From an uncultured Senegalimassilia sp. (GTDB taxonomy: Bacteria > Actinomycetota > Coriobacteriia > Coriobacteriales > Eggerthellaceae): a stretch of DNA of 12,245 nt. Below are positions 5,218 to 11,906 of this stretch, piece after piece. The notes under the pieces were generated by a model. That model was given only the letters and a program-made list of their open reading frames with translations. It was not told where the DNA came from and searched no databases. A program made the position numbers and the translations under genes. The stretch spans positions 1-12,245 of the forward strand of contig NZ_CAKTYH010000055.1 of the NCBI RefSeq assembly GCF_934632265.1. The letters run 5' to 3'. Positions within the stretch are counted from its first letter, which is position 1, and every line of letters begins with the position of its first letter.

Positions 5218-8088
5218 TTGGCTAAAGCGAAGGACGAGGTCGAAATCAGGTTTTCGGCGAACACCGATGAATTCAGAGCAGAGATGAAGTCTGCAAACGC
5301 GGCCATGACGCAGCTGCGCGGCGAGCTGAAGCTGAACGCCGCGCAGATGAAGAACACGGGCACGAGCATAGACGGGCTTACCGCCAAGCAGAAAATCCTG
5401 CAGCAGCAAGACGAAACCCTCAAGCAGAAGATAGCGGCCATAACCGCGCAGCTCGAGCGTTCCAACGCGGCATTCGGCGAGAACTCCGCCGAATCCCAAC
5501 GGCTCACCAACCAGCTGAACGCCGCCCGCACGGCGCAGGAGAAGGTGCGCAGCCAGATAACGCAGACCAACCAGGCCATAGAGCAGCAGCGCGCCGCGCA
5601 GTCGCAGGCGCAGTCGGCGTATTCCCAGTTGTCCCAGACCATAAGCCAGCAGCAGACGAAGCTGACCGCGCTGCAGCGCGAATACGCCAGCGCGGTGATA
5701 GCGAAGGGGAAGGACTCGACCGAGGCCAAGCAGCTCGAAGGCAAGATCCGCTCGCTCAACACCGAGCTATCTCAGAACAAGGCGAAGATGAACGAGGCGG
5801 AAACCGCCGCGCGGAGCCTTGCCAGCGAAGAGCGAGACCTGGGAAACGCCGCCGAGAAGGCCGGTGACGGGTTTACGGTCGCGAAGGGCATCATAAGCAA
5901 CTTCGCGACCGATGCGCTCATGACGGGCGCGCAGAAGACCAAGGAGCTGGCGGGGGATATCGTCGAGCTTGGCAGCACGTTCGAATCATCCCTGTCCAAG
6001 GTCGCCGCGCTTTCCGGCGCGTCAGCCGACCAGATGGCGCAACTCGAAGCGAAGGCTCGCGAGCTTGGCAGCAGCACGAACTTCACCGCTTCCCAAGTGG
6101 CAGATGCGTTCGGTTACATGGCTCTCGCGGGTTGGGATACACAGCAGTCGCTTGACGGCATCGCGGGCGTTTTGACGCTGGCCCAGGCCGGCGAGATGGA
6201 CCTTGCGGCGGCATCGGACCTGCTGACCGACTACCTTTCGGCGTTCGGCCTGCAAGCAAGCGATTCGGCCATGATGGCGGATGTGCTGGCATATGCCCAG
6301 GGCCACGCCAACACGAACACCGAGCAGCTGGGCCAGGCGTTCAAGAACTGCGCCGCCAACTGCAACGCGGCGGGAATGGACGTGCAGACCACAACGGCCT
6401 TTATCAGCGAACTATCGAACCAGGGCCTTAAGGGCTCCGAAGCCGGCACCGCGCTAACGGCGGTCATGCGCGACATGACCTCGCAGATGGAGGACGGCCA
6501 GATCGCCATCGGCGATACATCGGTGGCCGTCATGGATGCGAGCGGCAACTACCGCGACATGGTGGACATCGTGCAGGACATCGAATCCGCCACCGACGGC
6601 ATGGGCGATGCCCAGAAGGCGAGCGCCCTGCAAGCGACGTTCACGGCCGACTCCATCAAGGGACTCAACCTCATCCTCAACGCCGGAGCGGGTTCTGTCG
6701 GCGATTTCCGCAACCAGCTATACGGGGCCAACGGCGCGGCCCAGGACATGGCGAGCACCATGACCGACAACCTCAACGGCGATTTGGCTACAATGCAATC
6801 GGCGTTCGAGGAAACGGGGCTGAAGGTTTACGACAAGTTCCAGGAGCCTTTACGCGGCGCCGTCCAGTTCGTGACCGGCACGGTCGTTCCCGGCATCACG
6901 TGGCTTATCGAGAACTTCGACCAGATAGCGCCGGTGCTCGGCGTGGCGGGCGCGGCCATCGCGGCGTTCGCGATCGTGGCTAACATCCAAAGCGTGGTGT
7001 CCGGTGTAACAGGGGCGGTCGGCGCGCTAGGCTCGGGCATCTCCTTCTTGTCATCGCCGATAGGCATTGCGGCATTGGCGATAGCCGCATTGGTTGCCAT
7101 CTTGATCTACCTCTGGAACACGAACGAGCAGTTTCGCGAAGTGGTGACCAACGTATGGAACTTCGCGAGCGCGACCATAGGCCAGGCGGTCGAAGCGGCA
7201 TCCCCATACATCTCGATGCTGGTATCGTTCTTCCTCGATTATCTCTTGCCTGCGCTCGCATCCCTCGCCGAGGGATTCGGTATGGCGTTTGCAAGCATCG
7301 TCGAGGGGGCCATAGGATTCGCGGCTTCGTTCCTCCAGATAATCCAGGGAGGCATGGAGGTCGTGCAGGGCGTCATCGACTTGGTGATGGGCACCATCAT
7401 CGGCATCTTCACCGGCGATTGGTCATTGGCCCAGCAGGGCACGCAGGAAATCCTAAACGGTCTATCCAATATCGTCACAGGCATATTGAACGGCATGTAT
7501 GCCGCCGTCGGCGGCGTGCTGAACGCCATCGCCTCGACGTTCTCCGGCGTGTTCAATTCCGTGTCGTCCGTCGTCTCCGGCATATTCTCCGGGATTGCCG
7601 ACGCGATCGGCGAGAAGATGGGCAATGCCGAGAACACGGTCAGCGGCGCCCTCAACGCGATATCCAATTTCTTTTCTGGGCTTCACCTTGAATTTCCGCA
7701 TATCAACCTGCCGCACTTCTCCATCAGCGGCGGGTTTTCGATTGACCCGCCGCAAATCCCGAGCATCAGCGTCGAATGGTACGCGAAAGGCGCCGTGTTG
7801 AAGCGTCCAACCTTGTTCGGATTCAACGGCGGGCGCGCCATGGTTGGCGGCGAAGCGGGTCCGGAGGCGATAGCGCCTGTGTCCACGCTCGTCGACTATG
7901 TGCAGACGGCGGCGGAGCGCGCCCAGCTGCGCGGGACCGGCGCCATCGTTGACGCGATCGAGAGACTGGCCAAACGGAAGACCGTGCTCAACCTCGATGG
8001 GCGCGCCATCGCCGAGGGCACGGCATCCGCCCGAGATAGCGTGGACGGGACGCGCCAGACGTTCGTAGACAGGGGGCTTGCTGTATGA
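5218..8088 (+). CDS. Tail tape measure protein (TP901 family)
   Basis: A 956-aa protein that sets tail length and is expelled with the DNA. Residues about 20-210 form a long Gln/Ala/Lys-rich coiled coil. Residues about 245-430 hold the TP901 core: TFESSLSKVAALSGASADQM, then FGYMALAGWD (about 298-307) and 'TEQLGQAFKNCAANCNAAGM'. Hydrophobic stretches follow near 574-590, 616-633 and 667-730, as expected for a protein that enters the membrane at infection. The C-terminus has the common 'GGEAGPEAIAPVS' motif (877-889), seen at the end of many tape measures. By the usual 1.5 angstrom per residue rule the tail would be about 140 nm (inference). The start is TTG, directly after the TGA of the chaperone long form and in the same frame. 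No peptidase or lysozyme motif was seen in it. The stop overlaps the next start as ATGA. Confidence 0.93.
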   Translation: MAKAKDEVEIRFSANTDEFRAEMKSANAAMTQLRGELKLNAAQMKNTGTSIDGLTAKQKILQQQDETLKQKIAAITAQLERSNAAFGENSAESQRLTNQLNAARTAQEKVRSQITQTNQAIEQQRAAQSQAQSAYSQLSQTISQQQTKLTALQREYASAVIAKGKDSTEAKQLEGKIRSLNTELSQNKAKMNEAETAARSLASEERDLGNAAEKAGDGFTVAKGIISNFATDALMTGAQKTKELAGDIVELGSTFESSLSKVAALSGASADQMAQLEAKARELGSSTNFTASQVADAFGYMALAGWDTQQSLDGIAGVLTLAQAGEMDLAAASDLLTDYLSAFGLQASDSAMMADVLAYAQGHANTNTEQLGQAFKNCAANCNAAGMDVQTTTAFISELSNQGLKGSEAGTALTAVMRDMTSQMEDGQIAIGDTSVAVMDASGNYRDMVDIVQDIESATDGMGDAQKASALQATFTADSIKGLNLILNAGAGSVGDFRNQLYGANGAAQDMASTMTDNLNGDLATMQSAFEETGLKVYDKFQEPLRGAVQFVTGTVVPGITWLIENFDQIAPVLGVAGAAIAAFAIVANIQSVVSGVTGAVGALGSGISFLSSPIGIAALAIAALVAILIYLWNTNEQFREVVTNVWNFASATIGQAVEAASPYISMLVSFFLDYLLPALASLAEGFGMAFASIVEGAIGFAASFLQIIQGGMEVVQGVIDLVMGTIIGIFTGDWSLAQQGTQEILNGLSNIVTGILNGMYAAVGGVLNAIASTFSGVFNSVSSVVSGIFSGIADAIGEKMGNAENTVSGALNAISNFFSGLHLEFPHINLPHFSISGGFSIDPPQIPSISVEWYAKGAVLKRPTLFGFNGGRAMVGGEAGPEAIAPVSTLVDYVQTAAERAQLRGTGAIVDAIERLAKRKTVLNLDGRAIAEGTASARDSVDGTRQTFVDRGLAV

Positions 8089-8717
8089 GCGGATTCGAAA
8101 TCGACGGCGTTCACACATGGCGCGATTTGGGCTTATGCTGCGCGAGCCGCAGCATAAGCCCGCCCGTCAAGAAAACGGCAGTGAAGTCCATTCCCTATAT
8201 GGACGGCCAACTCGATTTCTCGCAGTTGGGAGGGCGCGCGTACTTCGAGGCGCGCACCCTCTCGTTCGTGTTCGACCTCATGGCCGACACTCCGCAGGAT
8301 TTGGAGCGGCAGGTCACCGGCCTGCGCGAGTTCTGCGCGTTTGCGTTCGATACCGACATCTACGACGACGATGCGCCGTATTTCCACTATCACGGGTCGT
8401 TTTCGGAGATGGAGGAAAGCCCGGACGAATATGGGCTTTCCTCCGAGGTCACCGTTTCTTTCGTCGTCGACCCCTACAAGATATCGAACGACTGGTGCGA
8501 GCAGCCGGTGAATGCCGGCATAAACACCGTTCGCAACGATGGAGCATGGGCAAGGCTCACGGTGGTCCCGTCCGGCACGGCAACCATACAGACAGGCTCG
8601 CTCAATCAGACGTTCTCGGGCGAGACGGTATCCGACATCCCTCTCGAGCACGGGGACAACCGGATAACGGTCACCGGCGGCTCGGCGGTGCTGAAGTGGC
8701 GCGAAAGGAGGTTGTGA
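8085..8717 (+). CDS. Distal tail protein (Dit)
   Basis: A 210-aa protein expected to form the hexameric hub that joins the tail tube to the tip. The N-terminal half matches Dit proteins: FEIDGVHTWRDLGL, then SRSISPPVKK, IPYMDGQLDFSQLGGRAYFE and RTLSFVFDLMA, the ring-forming domain of the SPP1 gp19.1/TP901 type. The C-terminal half (from about residue 135) is a strand-rich domain ('WARLTVVPSGTATIQTGSLN', 'ETVSDIPLEHGDNRITVTGG'), as in longer Dits that carry a galectin-like or carbohydrate-binding-like fold. ATG 8085 overlaps the tape measure stop, with AGGGGG about 8 nt upstream. The coding DNA is unusual: it holds three strong inverted repeats (8129-8161, 8228-8263, 8411-8444), and the first uses a TTA codon and an ATA codon, both scarce in this GC-rich operon. 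Confidence 0.85.
   Translation: MSGFEIDGVHTWRDLGLCCASRSISPPVKKTAVKSIPYMDGQLDFSQLGGRAYFEARTLSFVFDLMADTPQDLERQVTGLREFCAFAFDTDIYDDDAPYFHYHGSFSEMEESPDEYGLSSEVTVSFVVDPYKISNDWCEQPVNAGINTVRNDGAWARLTVVPSGTATIQTGSLNQTFSGETVSDIPLEHGDNRITVTGGSAVLKWRERRL
8129..8161 (+). repeat. 14-bp perfect inverted repeat inside dit
   Basis: Arms GGGCTTATGCTGCG (8129-8142) and CGCAGCATAAGCCC (8148-8161) are exact reverse complements around a 5-nt loop CGAGC; T8128 and G8162 could add a wobble pair. It begins 44 bases after the A of the dit start codon. No T run follows, so it is not an intrinsic terminator of the usual kind. Chance occurrence in 12 kb is well below 0.01 by a simple base-composition estimate. Confidence 0.9.
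8228..8263 (+). repeat. Imperfect GC-rich inverted repeat inside dit
   Basis: Arms AGGGCGCGCG (8231-8240) and CGCGCACCCT (8251-8260) pair at 9 of 10 positions (C8235/A8256 mismatched) around a 10-nt loop. Three more outer positions (8228-8230 with 8261-8263) can pair, one by G-U. The low-complexity GCGC core makes this less significant alone, but it is the second of three strong stems in the gene. Confidence 0.75.
8411..8444 (+). repeat. 12-bp perfect inverted repeat inside dit
   Basis: Arms GGAGGAAAGCCC (8411-8422) and GGGCTTTCCTCC (8433-8444) are exact reverse complements with a 10-nt loop; T8410/G8445 and G8423/T8432 could add wobble pairs. The left arm contains GGAGG but no start codon follows at useful spacing in an open frame, so it is not an obvious hidden ribosome binding site. 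No T run follows. Confidence 0.9.
8705..8712 (+). promoter_or_regulatory. Strong ribosome binding site selecting GTG 8719
   Basis: AAGGAGGT ends 6 nt before GTG 8719. The ATG at 8717 overlaps this GTG but is in a frame that stops after three codons, so GTG 8719 is the tail hub start. Confidence 0.85.
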
Positions 8718-8718
8718 T

Positions 8719-11340
8719 GTGTATCTGATAACGGTTTACAACTCCGGGCATCCGACCGTCGTTCACGGCGATTACGCGCACGTGGCCGACTGCCAGATTG
8801 CCAAGGAGGTGAACGCCACCGATTCCATGACGTTCACGATCTACCCCGGAAACCCCGGATACGATGCGCTGGTGGAGTTCGCCACAATCATCGAGTGCGT
8901 CGACGTCAGCACGGGGGATGCCGTGTTCCAGGGGCGCGTGCTTTCAGCCGGTGCGTCCATGGACTCGGACGGCGCTGCGTACAAAAGCGTCACATGCGAG
9001 GGGCTTCGCGGATACTTGAACGATTCCGTGCAGCCATACACCGAGGAAAAGACGTGGGCGGGCGATACTTCTCGCAACGGCCTGCAAGAATTCATCGACT
9101 ATCTGCTGGCAAACCATAACGCACATGTGCCAAAGGAAAAGCGCATCTATCGCGGCAACGTCACCGTGCAGACGTTCAAGACCACGGAAAACGTCACCAA
9201 GGGAACGAACTTCGAGCGCACCTTCGATATCATCAAGGAAAAGCTGATAGACGTTTTCGGCGGCGAGTCACAGGTGCGCTACGGCGATGACGGCAAGCTG
9301 TATTTCGATTACATGGAAAAGCTCGGCGATGAGCACTCCGAGCGCATCAGCGTAGGCCGCAACATTGAATCGGCTCAGCGCGAGCTGAAGCCCGATCAGC
9401 TCATCACGCGCCTTTACCCGCGAGGCGCGAAGCTGACGAGAACCGAGACCGACGATAAAGGGACCGAGCGCGAGGTGGAGACCGAAGACCGCCTGGGCAT
9501 CGAGAGCGTGAACGCCGGCAAACCCTATATAGACGATGACGATGCGGTGAAGCTGTACGGCATCATCGAGGGCACCAACGAATGGGACGATGTGACCGAG
9601 CCCGCGAACCTAAAGGACAAAGGCGAGCGGTGGCTCAAGCAAAACAACCAGCTCCCGGTGTCCACCACGATAACGGGTTACGATTTATCGCTTCTGGGAT
9701 ATGATGCGCACCGTATTCGGATTCACGGATGGTACCCATGCTATAACCCGCTGATTGGGCTTGATGAGCGACTTGAGGTCGTGAAGCAGACCATCAACGT
9801 GAGCGAACCGGCCGAGTCGACGTGGGAATTCGGCGAGACGAAGGCCACGCATTCGGCTATAGTCTCAACGCTTGGCGGGCTTGCCGGCGCGCTCGAATAT
9901 GTGCGCTCGCAGACCAAAACCAACCTAACCAACATCGGGTATTACGTGCGCTACACAGAGGCCGCTATCAAGGTTGCCGAGGATTCTATCACGTCCACGG
10001 TGAGCCAGCGCCTCGATAACTTCGGCGGCGATAAGGGAATCACCATCGAAAGCAAGATTTCCGACATCGTGCAGACCGCCGAGAAAATCGAGGAGACGGT
10101 CTACTACGAAGGACCTGACGGCGAGAGGAAATCGCGCATCGAGCAGCTTTCCGATTCGCTGAAATCGACTATCGAGCAAGGTTATCCGTATACCGACGAA
10201 GACGGCAACGCAACCTATATGACCACAGCCATATCCGACATCAGGCAGACCGCTGAGGGCATAACGCTTTCGGTCGAGCAGCTGGAGCAAGGGTACGGCA
10301 CCTGCACCACGGCGGCGGCCACCGCCGCAAAGCTGGTGAACATCGAGGGCTTCAAGCAGCTGTACAAGGGCGCCACCGTCTGTGTGAAGTTCTCATACGC
10401 CAACACCGCAAGCTATCCGACGCTCAACGTGAGCGGAACCGGCGCGAAGTACATACGCGTGAACGGCTCTCTCATGGCCAAGGATTACTGGTGGGGCGCA
10501 GGGGATGTTGCAACGATGGTGTACGACGGCAGCTACTGGAACGTCTCGGATGCCGGAGCGAAATCGAAGATCAAGCAGCTTGCGAACAGCATCACGCTCG
10601 AGGTTTCCGGCAAGCTGGGCGGCACCGCATCAATCGTGATGAGCGTCGACGGCTCCAAGCAGGAACAGGCCATCGACATGAGCGGCGTTCGCGAGGCGTT
10701 CAAGAACGATACGAGCGCAATCACAATCAGCGCAGGCGCGGTGACGTTCAACAGCAACACGTTCGTCGTCAATTCAACTTACTTCAAGGTCACGAGTACC
10801 GGCGTGATAACGGCAACGCGCGGGGAAATCGGCGGTTTTAGCATTGCTGCAACATCTCTCAGCAACGACACAATGACGCTATCTGGGTCAGGATTGGAAC
10901 TCCAAGTCAAAACGTCTGCGAGCAGCTACAAGAAAGTTGGCTCGATTGGCGTGAACGGTTATACGTATGACCAGACAAAACACGGCCTAAACTTCGACCT
11001 GAGAGAATCTGGTTCGTACATGACCTGGGCCGTCCTCGAATCTGCGACCGCGAACAGCTACACGATGAAGCTGACATACGCCAACGACACGCTAAAGAAC
11101 TATACGTCCGGCAGGCTGCACATGGGATGCCCTACCGACTTTCACAATTTCAAGCTATATGGCGCGTGGATTGACACCGACACAGGAGGGGCGAACGGCG
11201 GAATCACGGGAACGTTTAAGACGTATCAGGTAGTTGGGATAAACGAGAGCACAGGAGCATTGACGAGGTGGTCCTCAAGTCCATCGTATATGACATTTAA
11301 AAACGGTCTGCTCATACACATGTCCAGATACGACTTTTAG
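8719..11340 (+). CDS. Tail hub / tail-associated protein (Tal-like, prophage endopeptidase-tail family)
   Basis: An 873-aa tip protein. Residues 1 to about 380 form the hub domain of Tal-type proteins, from YLITVYNSGHPTVVHGDYAH through 'NATDSMTFTIYPGNPGYDAL' to 'STWEFGETKATHSAIVSTLG'. After it comes a helical stalk with two copies of an 'ISDI.QTAE.I' unit (near residues 448 and 505), typical of trimeric tail fibres. Residues about 525-613 are a separate domain beginning GYGTCTTAAATAAKLVNIEG and ending YDGSYWNVSDAG, a type found repeatedly in phage tip proteins and likely involved in receptor or glycan binding (inference). The rest (about 680-873) is Ser/Thr/Gly/Asn-rich and strand-like, with 'GEIGGFSI' and a 'FKNGLLIHM' ending; its DNA falls to about 50% GC over the last 300 bp, against about 60% elsewhere. 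The start is GTG 8719. Peptidase activity is not demonstrated by any motif I can identify. Confidence 0.85.
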   Translation: MYLITVYNSGHPTVVHGDYAHVADCQIAKEVNATDSMTFTIYPGNPGYDALVEFATIIECVDVSTGDAVFQGRVLSAGASMDSDGAAYKSVTCEGLRGYLNDSVQPYTEEKTWAGDTSRNGLQEFIDYLLANHNAHVPKEKRIYRGNVTVQTFKTTENVTKGTNFERTFDIIKEKLIDVFGGESQVRYGDDGKLYFDYMEKLGDEHSERISVGRNIESAQRELKPDQLITRLYPRGAKLTRTETDDKGTEREVETEDRLGIESVNAGKPYIDDDDAVKLYGIIEGTNEWDDVTEPANLKDKGERWLKQNNQLPVSTTITGYDLSLLGYDAHRIRIHGWYPCYNPLIGLDERLEVVKQTINVSEPAESTWEFGETKATHSAIVSTLGGLAGALEYVRSQTKTNLTNIGYYVRYTEAAIKVAEDSITSTVSQRLDNFGGDKGITIESKISDIVQTAEKIEETVYYEGPDGERKSRIEQLSDSLKSTIEQGYPYTDEDGNATYMTTAISDIRQTAEGITLSVEQLEQGYGTCTTAAATAAKLVNIEGFKQLYKGATVCVKFSYANTASYPTLNVSGTGAKYIRVNGSLMAKDYWWGAGDVATMVYDGSYWNVSDAGAKSKIKQLANSITLEVSGKLGGTASIVMSVDGSKQEQAIDMSGVREAFKNDTSAITISAGAVTFNSNTFVVNSTYFKVTSTGVITATRGEIGGFSIAATSLSNDTMTLSGSGLELQVKTSASSYKKVGSIGVNGYTYDQTKHGLNFDLRESGSYMTWAVLESATANSYTMKLTYANDTLKNYTSGRLHMGCPTDFHNFKLYGAWIDTDTGGANGGITGTFKTYQVVGINESTGALTRWSSSPSYMTFKNGLLIHMSRYDF
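10051..10257 (+). repeat. Two copies of a stalk motif in the tail hub gene
   Basis: A 24-nt unit encoding SDI.QTAE occurs at 10060-10083 and 10234-10257 with 21 of 24 bases identical (TCCGACATC.. .GCAGACCGC.GAG). The two copies are 174 bp (58 residues) apart and flank a segment with a charged turn (EGPDGERKS), suggesting duplication of a fibre-stalk module. Confidence 0.6.
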
Positions 11341-11349
11341 GAGCAGCGC

Positions 11350-11523
11350 ATGGATAACAAGACATACGTGATTAACGAAGCGGATGCGCCAGAGCAAGCT
11401 TTGCCAGCTGAGTGCGAAGCAACGACCGTTGCAAGCGGAGCGACCCTCGATGAAATCAACGCAAAACTCGACCTGCTGCTGGCATCGCAGGGCATTGAAA
11501 CGAACAAGGAGGTAGTCGAATGA
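11350..11523 (+). CDS. 57-aa hypothetical tail-tip protein
   Basis: A 57-residue open frame starting at ATG 11350, 9 nt after the hub stop, with AGGAG (11339-11343) at ideal spacing. It ends in TGA at 11521-11523, overlapping the next start as ATGA. The N-terminal half is acidic and looks flexible (MDNKTYVINEADAPEQALPA). The second half predicts an amphipathic helix with heptad-like leucines, 'ATLDEINAKLDLLLASQGI', followed by a charged tail. It has no transmembrane segment, so it is not a holin. It may be a small coiled-coil component or a chaperone for the tip. The family is not recognised. It is below common length cut-offs and is easily missed, but the two strong ribosome binding sites on either side and the tight packing make it very likely real. 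Confidence 0.8.
   Translation: MDNKTYVINEADAPEQALPAECEATTVASGATLDEINAKLDLLLASQGIETNKEVVE
11506..11513 (+). promoter_or_regulatory. Ribosome binding site of the 128-aa gene
   Basis: AAGGAGGT lies inside the last codons of the 57-aa gene, ending 6 nt before ATG 11520. It makes the ATGA overlap a strongly initiating junction. Confidence 0.85.
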
Positions 11524-11906
11524 CATACACCAACGCACAGATGGAGCAGATGGTCGCTCAGCTCAAGCCCCTGCTCGACCGCAGCGGCCTTATCGGCTAT
11601 GCAGCGGCCAAGAACACGCGCGTACTGCGAGACGAAATCGCCGAGTACATCCAGGCAAAGGACGCGGCCATCATGGAGCTGGGAGAGCCTGAGCTGGACG
11701 CTGAGGGCAACGAGACGGGCCAGGTTTCCCTGCGCTTCGACTCGCCGCGTTTCGCGGAGTATCAGGAGCGCATGGCGGGCATCGACACCGCCGAAGCCGA
11801 GCCGCGCATCTTCCGCGTCCAGGCCAGCGAGGTCATGGGCCAGCTGACCGGCCAGGAGATGCTGGACTTGGAGTGGATGTTGGAGTTCGAAGATGAAGAC
11901 GCATAA
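11520..11906 (+). CDS. Conserved phage protein of unknown function (128 aa)
   Basis: A 128-aa soluble, acidic, mostly helical protein. Its pattern is 'MEQMVAQLKPLLDRSGLIGYAAAKNTRVLRDEIAEY' at the N-terminus, a central loop (ELDAEGNETGQVSLRFDSPR), and a C-terminal 'VMGQLTGQEMLDLEWMLEFE'. I recognise the layout (a 'L..LLDR..LIGYAAA.N.R.L..EL.EY' start and 'L.G.EML.LEWML' end) from small phage proteins encoded near tail fibre genes in gut bacterial phages, but know no function. There is no signal peptide or membrane segment. Starts at ATG 11520 with a strong ribosome binding site; the stop overlaps the next gene by 14 nt. It could be a tail assembly helper or a regulator of tip assembly; neither is shown by the sequence. 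Confidence 0.8.
   Translation: MTYTNAQMEQMVAQLKPLLDRSGLIGYAAAKNTRVLRDEIAEYIQAKDAAIMELGEPELDAEGNETGQVSLRFDSPRFAEYQERMAGIDTAEAEPRIFRVQASEVMGQLTGQEMLDLEWMLEFEDEDA

Noticed and set aside
5076..5762. 228-aa Cys/Ser/Ala-rich minus-strand frame
   Set aside because: Composition is the antisense of the tape measure coiled coil (Gln/Ala/Lys codons reversed).
7261..7275. Short perfect hairpins in the tape measure gene (TCCCTC-GCC-GAGGGA and GCCGCC-GTC-GGCGGC at 7501-7515)
   Set aside because: Six- to seven-bp GC-rich stems are expected by chance in a 2.9-kb GC-rich gene.
8129..8444. dit inverted repeats considered as intrinsic terminators or attachment sites
   Set aside because: No T run follows any of the stems, they lie inside an intact gene, and no integrase or host gene is nearby. 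Kept as unexplained structure instead.
8078..8728. 216-aa plus-strand frame overlapping dit in another frame
   Set aside because: It is an Arg/Gly-rich shadow; dit has the Dit family pattern and the ribosome binding site.
10840..11340. Hub protein C-terminus considered as the variable region of a diversity-generating retroelement
   Set aside because: There is no adenine-specific variable/template repeat pair, no Asn-rich C-type lectin ending, and no reverse transcriptase in the window.
11350..11523. 57-aa protein considered as a holin
   Set aside because: It is acidic and has no hydrophobic membrane segment.
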